33,480 nt of DNA from a virus. Positions 29,063 to 33,480 of this stretch are shown here, piece after piece. Both the position numbers and the translations under genes were made by a program. The stretch is taken from the IMG/VR virus record IMGVR_UViG_3300036981_000004, positions 1 through 33,480 of that record, one strand, 5' to 3'. Position 1 is the stretch's first letter, and the number at the start of each line of letters is the position of its first letter. Below the pieces are notes generated by a model that was not told where the DNA came from, did no database searches, and worked only from the letters and a program-made list of their open reading frames with translations.

Positions 29063-29671
29063 ATGGCTAAAGGATATGATGTAGATCAATTTGTAATGGA
29101 TCTTGAAGATTATCAATTTCATGCTTGGACTATGAAATGTCCTAACATATTACGAGCATTAAAAGATAAACGATTAACTACTAATCGTTATGTAACTGAA
29201 AATACAACTAAGTTTGAGAATAGTGATTTTACTCATTATGCTGGTTGCTGGTTTCATGTAAGTTATGGTAAAGATACAAGCATACCATTAAGTACATGGG
29301 CAAAAGAATGTGAACGAATGGGACTACGCTGGGAGTTGCGTCAAGTAGGTGATTATCATGTTTGCGTATTCTTATTACATAGTCCTAACTGGATCTATCA
29401 TCAGCAACTTAGAAATCGTGAAACAGACGAGGATATTGCTATAATCAGATGGAATAGTGATAAGGGACATTTTGAAAAGATATACAAAGTATGGAAAGAT
29501 CCTAGTGGATTAATTGAACTTGGTGATGATAATCCTAGAAAGTGGCCTCCTACAGAAGTATACCCTAACTACGCTGGAAAATCTGTCGGTAGTGGTAGAC
29601 CTCGTAAGAAAACGAAATTACCACAAGCACCAAACAGTTATGATGGATATCTGGGCGCTAGTGATATATAA
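29063..29671 (+). CDS. Unknown replication-region protein with AT-hook-like tail (202 aa)
   Basis: Folded protein rich in Trp, Tyr and His (FHYAGCWFHVSYGKD-like centre, CVFLLHSPNWIYHQQL). The C-terminal part is basic and disordered with GSGRPRKKTKLPQ, resembling an AT-hook or other minor-groove DNA-binding tail. The family is not recognised. It starts one base after the preceding stop and is probably co-translated. Position before the primase-polymerase suggests a single-stranded DNA or replication-accessory protein, but no motif confirms it. Confidence 0.55.
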   Translation: MAKGYDVDQFVMDLEDYQFHAWTMKCPNILRALKDKRLTTNRYVTENTTKFENSDFTHYAGCWFHVSYGKDTSIPLSTWAKECERMGLRWELRQVGDYHVCVFLLHSPNWIYHQQLRNRETDEDIAIIRWNSDKGHFEKIYKVWKDPSGLIELGDDNPRKWPPTEVYPNYAGKSVGSGRPRKKTKLPQAPNSYDGYLGASDI

Positions 29672-29695
29672 AAAATTAAACACATACACACATGA

Positions 29696-29701
29696 TAAAT
29701 A
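29696..29701 (+). promoter_or_regulatory. T4-late-like promoter of the 29822-32268 genes
   Basis: GATAAATACAATG, predicted start near 29707. The long leader (about 115 bases) contains the hairpin and possible pseudoknot at 29745-29789 before the ribosome site of ATG 29822. Confidence 0.5.
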
Positions 29702-29744
29702 CAATGTAACTTTTGACAGAGTTATATCATTCCTAATGTCAATC

Positions 29745-29789
29745 GTGAACCGATGTTGGTAGCGTCGGTTCACACTCTCTACCAGGAGG
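29745..29789 (+). promoter_or_regulatory. Leader hairpin with possible pseudoknot next to AGGAGG
   Basis: A perfect 9-bp stem, GTGAACCGA (29745-29753) with TCGGTTCAC (29765-29773), closes an 11-base loop. Within the loop TGGTAG (29757-29762) can pair with CTACCA (29779-29784), whose last base starts AGGAGG (29784-29789). This would be an H-type pseudoknot touching an ideal Shine-Dalgarno sequence. That sequence has no obvious start codon at normal spacing; the ATG at 29822 has its own AAGGAAATGA. It may be a translational control element or protein-binding site. Confidence 0.5.
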
Positions 29790-29821
29790 TTGACAAAACG
29801 GAAAAACATTAAGGAAATGAA

Positions 29822-30007
29822 ATGAAATATAAAACAATTAGCGAATTTGAAGTAGCAAGTATAGATGATCTATACGAGGCTATAGAGGAAGCCGACGAAA
29901 ACATTGATCTATATGATCGTATGTGTGAAGAGGTCTTAAAGAATATGTGGCTTGAATTTAGAGACACATTGTATAATTATATGAGGGACAAATATGATAG
30001 ACAATGA
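29822..30007 (+). CDS. Small acidic protein upstream of the primase (61 aa)
   Basis: Acidic helical protein (FEVASIDDLYEAIEEADENI, then MCEEVLKNMWLEFRDTLYNY). The family is not recognised. AAGGAAATGA precedes the ATG. It overlaps the primase-polymerase start by 14 bases, so translation is coupled. The structured leader upstream would control this gene first. An acidic mini-protein in front of a replication enzyme could be a partner or a DNA-mimic regulator; nothing in the sequence decides this. Confidence 0.6.
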   Translation: MKYKTISEFEVASIDDLYEAIEEADENIDLYDRMCEEVLKNMWLEFRDTLYNYMRDKYDRQ

Positions 30008-30974
30008 ATTAAAACTATTAACAAACTGGAGATTTGTTCCTATCAATAGAGGTGAGAAAGGGCCAAGAAGTAAAGATTGGCAGAAGAAACACTATACATT
30101 AGATCAAGTCCCTCAACATAGTAATGTTGGCGTTATATTAGGGCCCGCGAGTGGTGGCATTCTTGCTATTGACTTTGACGGGCCCTGGGCTTGGGAGTAT
30201 TGGCTTGAACATATTAAGATACCTTTTACTGAGATAGATACAGTAACATGGACAAGCAATAAGCCGGGAAGATGTCAAATGGCATTTCAAGTTCATCCTG
30301 ACTTCTGGCATCATATGCCTGTAAAGTTTGCGATCAATGGGCCGATCGGTCTTGATGGTAAGACACAACAGTTAGAGTTTCGCTGGGGCAATGATGATGC
30401 TGGCTTTCAGTCAGTTCTTCCGCCAAGCATTCATCCAGATACAATTAAAGATCCTAATATATACTATAACTGGGTTCGTAGTCCAAGTCAAGTTAGTGTT
30501 CAACAAGCGCCTGCTGATTTACTAGAATGGATATATAATTATAAGATAGAAAAAGAACCTGATGTTGTTGAATTTGTTGACTATCCAAAGAATACGCCAG
30601 AAGATGTGGCTAAAATTGCTGAAGAATTTAATCAACTTTACCCGAGGTTAGACTACGATACATGGATTAGAGTCACTTGGGCATTCTGTCACGCACTTGG
30701 AACAAGTGATGGCGTTATGTTGATGAAGTATTACTATCCTGAACTAAAGAGCGGCGAATATAAGAAATTAACTAGTAGTAAGTATACTGGTAAAAAGGTG
30801 ACTATCGCAACTATCATTAAAATGATAAAGGATAGGAAGGGGCAGCTTGCTTCAAACAAAACAACAAAGTATCAAATGCTTGTGGAAGATATGAAGTTGT
30901 TATCAAAAATATTAAAGGAAAAGAGAAATGGAAGAGAATATAAATCTGGAAACTCAACTGAAGAATTTAACTGA
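29994..30974 (+). CDS. Primase-polymerase (PrimPol, Prim-Pol N-terminal type)
   Basis: Makes primers, and possibly extends them, during phage DNA replication. The N-terminus (TNWRFVPINRGEKGPRSKDW) and GVILGPASGGILAIDFDGP match the bifunctional primase-polymerase N-terminal domain; D60 and D62 of IDFD are the catalytic pair. Further motifs are WTSNKPGRCQMAFQV (near 86-100) and EFRWGNDDAGFQSVLPPSIH (128-147), with the Q..LPPS.H signature. From about residue 205 a PriCT-2-like helical domain follows (YDTWIRVTWAFCHALGTSDG, then KKVTIATIIKMIKD). At 326 aa it has no helicase of its own. The VapE-type gene, overlapping by 47 bases, supplies it. Confidence 0.85.
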   Translation: MIDNELKLLTNWRFVPINRGEKGPRSKDWQKKHYTLDQVPQHSNVGVILGPASGGILAIDFDGPWAWEYWLEHIKIPFTEIDTVTWTSNKPGRCQMAFQVHPDFWHHMPVKFAINGPIGLDGKTQQLEFRWGNDDAGFQSVLPPSIHPDTIKDPNIYYNWVRSPSQVSVQQAPADLLEWIYNYKIEKEPDVVEFVDYPKNTPEDVAKIAEEFNQLYPRLDYDTWIRVTWAFCHALGTSDGVMLMKYYYPELKSGEYKKLTSSKYTGKKVTIATIIKMIKDRKGQLASNKTTKYQMLVEDMKLLSKILKEKRNGREYKSGNSTEEFN

Positions 30975-32268
30975 AAGCCAACTTCAGCAAGTACTAGATT
31001 CACTTAAAAAGACACCGATTGTTTTTAGTGAACTGAAAGGTGATGGTAAGCCAAAGAATACTATTGAAAACTTTAAGCTATTATTAACACATTATGGTAT
31101 TAGTATAAGGTATAATGAAATGAGCAAAGAATATCAAATAGATATTCCAAACTTAAAGTTTCATTCTGACTTACAGGCTAACTCAAGTGTAGCACAAATT
31201 CGTAGTTGGGCTCATACGCAGGGATTCCCTGTAACAGAAATAGACAATTATATTATTAATGTTGGTGGTGAGAATAGTTTTCATCCTGTAAGAGATTGGC
31301 TAGAAAGTGGGCCAGAATGGGATGGAGTTGATAGATTACCAGATTATTATAATTCAATTATACTTGCTAAAGATAATCCCATGAAAAATGAAATGATGCG
31401 TAAGTGGGCATTAAGTTTAATTGGCGCAATATATCATCCGGGATTTAGATGTGAGGGTGTTCTTACACTAAGTGGTGGACAGGGTAAAGGTAAAACAATT
31501 TGGGTTGATAATTTGATACCTAAAGAACATCGTAGTGTTTGGAATAAGGGTGGTGTTGTTATTGATACACATAATAAAGATACTCAGATCAAAGCATTAA
31601 AGTATTGGATCTGTGAATTAGGTGAAGTTGATGCGACTTTTAGGCGCAGCGATATTGAGGCATTAAAAGCGTTTATCACAGAAGATAAAGATGTCCTTCG
31701 TTTGCCTTATGAAAGAAAGCCAAATGAATATAACAGACGAACTGTATTCTACGCTACGGTAAATGAATCTGAATTCTTACAAGATAGTGAGAATAGACGC
31801 TTTTGGGTGTTAAGTATCAGTGGATTTAATCATGGTAAACTTGATCCATATCAGTTTTGGAAACAGATTAAAGTCATGTATGATGAAATTAAACATAAGG
31901 TTGCTAGTGCTGAAGATAGAGAAAAGAACAATGAATATGGTTGGTTTATGAGTCCAGATCAAAGAAAAGAAATGGCTCCATTACAAGAAACATATAAAAC
32001 TGTTGAACCTGTTGAGCAAGTATTAGAAGATAACTTACATCCACCTCACAATAATATTGGTGAATGGCGTAATACTACTAGCATACTAAAAGCGTGTGCG
32101 TGGGGAGTTCCTAACAAGAGAGATGGGAATATAGCGTCAAAATGGTTGCGTAAAATGGGCTATAGCGAAGATACGAGAAAAAGATTTCTAGTTGACATGA
32201 TAGTACAAGATGTAGCAACTGGGCAAGATATAAAAAATACGGTCTTTTTTAAGAAATTGAACAAATAA
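30928..32268 (+). CDS. VapE-type replicative helicase/ATPase (446 aa)
   Basis: Virulence-associated E family P-loop ATPase, related to SF3-like helicases and used with PrimPol enzymes in phages and phage satellites. An N-terminal region (1-110) precedes the typical FHPVRDWLESGPEWDGVDRL motif (119-137). Walker A is GGQGKGKT (183-190), a Walker B-like YWICELGEVD follows (226-235, E230 and E233), sensor-1-like FYATVNES sits at 274-281, and NRRFWVL with R290 and R291 is the arginine-finger region. AAAGGAAAAGAGAA lies before the ATG inside the primase gene. Its TAA overlaps a short ORF as TAATG and an inverted-repeat region starts 3 bases later, which suits a helicase acting at a nearby origin. 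Confidence 0.88.
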   Translation: MEENINLETQLKNLTESQLQQVLDSLKKTPIVFSELKGDGKPKNTIENFKLLLTHYGISIRYNEMSKEYQIDIPNLKFHSDLQANSSVAQIRSWAHTQGFPVTEIDNYIINVGGENSFHPVRDWLESGPEWDGVDRLPDYYNSIILAKDNPMKNEMMRKWALSLIGAIYHPGFRCEGVLTLSGGQGKGKTIWVDNLIPKEHRSVWNKGGVVIDTHNKDTQIKALKYWICELGEVDATFRRSDIEALKAFITEDKDVLRLPYERKPNEYNRRTVFYATVNESEFLQDSENRRFWVLSISGFNHGKLDPYQFWKQIKVMYDEIKHKVASAEDREKNNEYGWFMSPDQRKEMAPLQETYKTVEPVEQVLEDNLHPPHNNIGEWRNTTSILKACAWGVPNKRDGNIASKWLRKMGYSEDTRKRFLVDMIVQDVATGQDIKNTVFFKKLNK

Positions 32269-32345
32269 TGTACATCAACCTCATCAACCTCATCATCTCA
32301 ATAGCCGAGATGATGTACGAAAAACGATGTTCTAGGCGCCTCTAA
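32268..32345 (+). CDS. Possible 25-aa hydrophobic peptide in the repeat region
   Basis: ATG 32268 overlaps the helicase stop (TAATG) and reads 25 codons to TAA 32343-32345. The peptide has a hydrophobic start, MYINLINLIISIAEMM, and a basic end, KRCSRRL. A further TAATG leads to a 10-codon frame (32345-32377) with a similar NLII stretch. The repetition comes from the CATCAACCT-type repeats in the DNA, so this may be a by-product of the repeat. Coupling would allow translation. Low confidence. Confidence 0.25.
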   Translation: MYINLINLIISIAEMMYEKRCSRRL

Positions 32346-32457
32346 TGCTATATTACACTAACCTCATCATCTTTTAGTATATTTAATAAAACTATACGGC
32401 ATACTATTATAGAGTTTACAATTGATAAAAGATGATGAAGTTGATGAGGTTGATGTA
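32271..32457. repeat. Inverted-repeat cluster, candidate replication origin
   Basis: A 28-base left arm (32271-32298, starting TACATCAACCTCATCAACC) is repeated in inverted form at 32430-32457 with one mismatch. The arm contains two direct 9-mers CTCATCAAC-like. Its end also pairs locally: CATCATCTC (32291-32299) with GAGATGATG (32307-32315). A third copy, TCATCATCTTTTA (32364-32376), pairs perfectly with TAAAAGATGATGA (32426-32438). The core 32377-32425 is AT-rich. Iteron-like repeats around an AT-rich core next to a primase and helicase fit an origin; a long alternative-folding RNA is the other reading. Confidence 0.6.
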
Positions 32458-32487
32458 ACAAAATAATAAAGATAAGATATACATAGG

Positions 32488-32493
32488 TAAATA
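32488..32493 (+). promoter_or_regulatory. T4-late-like promoter giving a leaderless start
   Basis: GTAAATATTAGAAATG: the core ends six bases before ATG 32500, predicted +1 at 32499. It directly follows the inverted-repeat cluster. A weak AGG at 32485-32487 lies upstream of the predicted start. Confidence 0.45.
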
Positions 32494-32499
32494 TTAGAA

Positions 32500-32853
32500 A
32501 TGAAAGAATTTATGAAACAGACAACACATTGGAACAGATATTACAGATTTGAGAATGGTATAAAGATCATTCAGAAGTTTGACATAGGTATAGATCCAAA
32601 CAAAACTACAGAACACACAGATTGGGTTAGAGGCACAGGCCCACTAACTCCCGAATTGTTAAATAGACTATCAGAGATCAATAGGCTTAACTGGAGTAAC
32701 AAACCCAAGACACTTGAGCAGAGACAGAAGATGGCTGATGCAAGTAAAGGGAGAAAAAAGAGTGATGCACATCGTGAAAGCCTCAGGAAAGCGTGGGAGA
32801 CCCGCAGGATCAGGGAAAGTGGTTCTAGCGCCACTAGTGAAGCAAAAGCCTAA
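32500..32853 (+). CDS. NUMOD3-like DNA-binding protein without nuclease domain (117 aa)
   Basis: The N-terminal half (WNRYYRFENGIKIIQKFD, VRGTGPLTPELLNRLSEI) is followed by KTLEQRQKMADASKGRKKSD and AHRESLRKAWETRR, which match the NUMOD3-type DNA-binding module of phage homing endonucleases. No GIY-YIG or HNH catalytic motif is present, so it is either a free DNA-binding protein or a remnant. Start 32500 lies one base after the predicted start of a TAAATA transcript. Within the NUMOD-like part the heptamer A AAA AAG (32754-32760) is in frame, and a -1 shift reaches TGA at 32763-32765, which overlaps the next gene's ATG. The last 89 bases overlap that gene in another frame. Confidence 0.6.
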   Translation: MKEFMKQTTHWNRYYRFENGIKIIQKFDIGIDPNKTTEHTDWVRGTGPLTPELLNRLSEINRLNWSNKPKTLEQRQKMADASKGRKKSDAHRESLRKAWETRRIRESGSSATSEAKA

Positions 32854-33031
32854 ACAATTACATGAACAATATTATATTGATCACGAATCTCTTGACCTCT
32901 CTTGCATCTTTGAATACAATGATATTCTTAAGTATTGGCGTCACCGTGGTTATCATTGTAGAGATTGTGGCAGTTCTGCTAACAATCCTGATATCCATGC
33001 AAGAAAATGTAAAGGTAAGAAACCTGAATGA
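32765..33031 (+). CDS. Small zinc-finger-like protein (88 aa)
   Basis: The N-terminus is basic with GKRGRPAGSGK, an AT-hook-like motif, the middle is acidic/aromatic (YYIDHESLDLSCIFEYNDIL), and the end has CRDCGSSANNPDIHARKCKG, a C-x2-C...H-x3-C putative zinc site. The same kind of site ends the HNH protein at 28025, so both may derive from phage HNH-type genes. I chose ATG 32765 because AAGGGAGAAAAAAGAG lies just upstream; in-frame starts at 32738 and TTG 32714 are possible. It overlaps the NUMOD3-like gene by 89 bases in the +1 frame. It probably binds DNA; the role is unknown. Confidence 0.55.
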   Translation: MHIVKASGKRGRPAGSGKVVLAPLVKQKPKQLHEQYYIDHESLDLSCIFEYNDILKYWRHRGYHCRDCGSSANNPDIHARKCKGKKPE

Positions 33032-33045
33032 GAATCATTCTCATT
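33027..33045. promoter_or_regulatory. Fur-box-like perfect palindrome
   Basis: AATGAGAATCATTCTCATT, nine bases perfectly mirrored around one C. The 7-1-7 core TGAGAAT-C-ATTCTCA differs from the classical Fur consensus TGATAAT-N-ATTATCA by one symmetric change. It overlaps the stop of the zinc-finger-like gene and lies about 60 bases upstream of the TAAATA of the last gene. It could be an operator for host Fur or a phage repressor, or chance. Confidence 0.4.
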
Positions 33046-33106
33046 TAGAATCTTATCAAAATAAAACATAGGTATCTACACATACAACATAATCAACCTT
33101 TATAAC

Positions 33107-33112
33107 TAAATA
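33107..33112 (+). promoter_or_regulatory. T4-late-like promoter of the last virion gene
   Basis: ACTAAATACTATAGAGG, predicted start near 33118, leaving about 20 bases of leader with GAGG some 16 bases before ATG 33138. A second TAAATA (33133-33138) overlaps the ATG itself. Confidence 0.45.
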
Positions 33113-33137
33113 CTATAGAGGTTAACTAAAACTAAAT

Positions 33138-33480
33138 ATGGCCAAAATAAACAATCCAATAGACGAAGTTCGTATACCGTTCAGTCAAATGAGTTTCACT
33201 CCTGATGTGCCTTCAACAGCGTTAGGACCTAATGAATACAATGAAGGCGTTAATGTTGAGACAGATGTTAGAGGCATACGCTCAATGGCAGGTGAACAAC
33301 AGATTCTTCCAGTATTACCAGACGGTGAAACATATGGTCCGCCTACATTTGTCACTGGAGGCTTTCGTCAGAGTGGTGAATGGTGGTTCGTTGTGGCAAC
33401 AGCAGCAACAGACACAGACCCAGGAGCATGGTTAGCGTTCAATCCTAGCACACAAGCATGGGAAGATATTACTCCCACTG
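33138..33480 (+). CDS. N-terminal part of a virion protein, possibly tail hub/stabilisation
   Basis: Open frame from ATG 33138 to the window edge (114 codons), so the gene is truncated here. The N-terminus MAKINNPIDEVRIPFSQMSF is followed by LGPNEYNEGVNVETDVRGIR and SMAGEQQILPVLPDG, then strand-rich WWFVVATAA and AWLAFNPSTQAWEDITPT. The Y..GVN...D..GIRS..G pattern and beta-propeller-like strands resemble the opening of podovirus DNA-stabilisation or tail-hub proteins such as the P22 gp10 type; this is a tentative match. A TAAATA element and a weak GAGG ribosome site lie upstream. It marks the return to virion genes after the replication part. Confidence 0.5.
   Translation, partial: MAKINNPIDEVRIPFSQMSFTPDVPSTALGPNEYNEGVNVETDVRGIRSMAGEQQILPVLPDGETYGPPTFVTGGFRQSGEWWFVVATAATDTDPGAWLAFNPSTQAWEDITPT

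Noticed and set aside
33105-33121. T7-like promoter (CTATAGAGG)
   Set aside because: Only this copy ends in CTATAGAGG; other gene starts share the TAAATA core but not the T7-type tail, and no T7-like RNA polymerase gene is visible.

Overview
The window is an AT-rich stretch of a tailed double-stranded DNA phage (Caudoviricetes), most likely a podovirus-like environmental phage. It contains a large terminase, a P22-type portal, an acidic scaffold, a SU10/DUF5309-type HK97-fold capsid protein, a head-tail adaptor, long collagen-like fibre proteins and a primase-polymerase plus VapE-type helicase. All genes but one lie on the + strand. The host cannot be read from the sequence. Shine-Dalgarno sites of the AAAGGA type indicate a bacterium. 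No integrase, lysis enzyme, DNA polymerase or tRNA is visible. Both window edges cut through genes.

Layout. 1-8757: the end of one gene, a 1193-aa collagen-like virion protein, three internal-virion/ejection-type proteins and, translationally coupled to the last of them, a Dps-like ferritin-fold protein. 8821-9330: a GNAT-like acetyltransferase, the only minus-strand gene. 9390-13484: packaging region with a small-terminase candidate, three small basic proteins, two unknowns, TerL and a 43-aa ORF. 13520-18542: portal, unknown, scaffold, major capsid protein, then a strong intrinsic terminator. 18629-27574: neck/adaptor and fibre module (1445-aa collagen-like fibre, 109-aa tail protein, 827-aa BspA-like leucine-rich repeat protein). 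27578-28447: small genes including a one-helix membrane protein and an HNH endonuclease. 28453-28601: an apparently free-standing structured RNA with its own promoter and terminator. 28705-32268: replication module. 32268-33031: an inverted-repeat region that could be an origin, then two overlapping DNA-binding-type genes. 33138-end: start of another virion gene.

The most striking system-level signal is a recurring TAAATA element (best copy TATAAATA), nearly identical to the T4 late-promoter core. It lies upstream of genes throughout the window, in both the virion and the replication parts and once on the minus strand. Applying the T4 spacing (start site six bases after the last A), five genes (ATG at 9390, 9743, 15825, 18629, 32500) would begin at or within one base of the transcript 5' end. 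They lack a well-placed Shine-Dalgarno site, which suggests systematic leaderless translation. Other copies place a Shine-Dalgarno site, a hairpin, a possible pseudoknot or the structured RNA just downstream of the predicted start. I infer a phage-specific sigma-like factor. Its gene is not in this window.

Other points of interest are a Dps homologue in an ejection-protein operon, a dnaX-like slippery heptamer whose -1 frame stops at a TGATG joined to the next gene's start, a Fur-box-like perfect palindrome, and in-frame minisatellites in two collagen-like genes. All functional calls rest on reading the sequence and on recognising families from memory. No database search was run.
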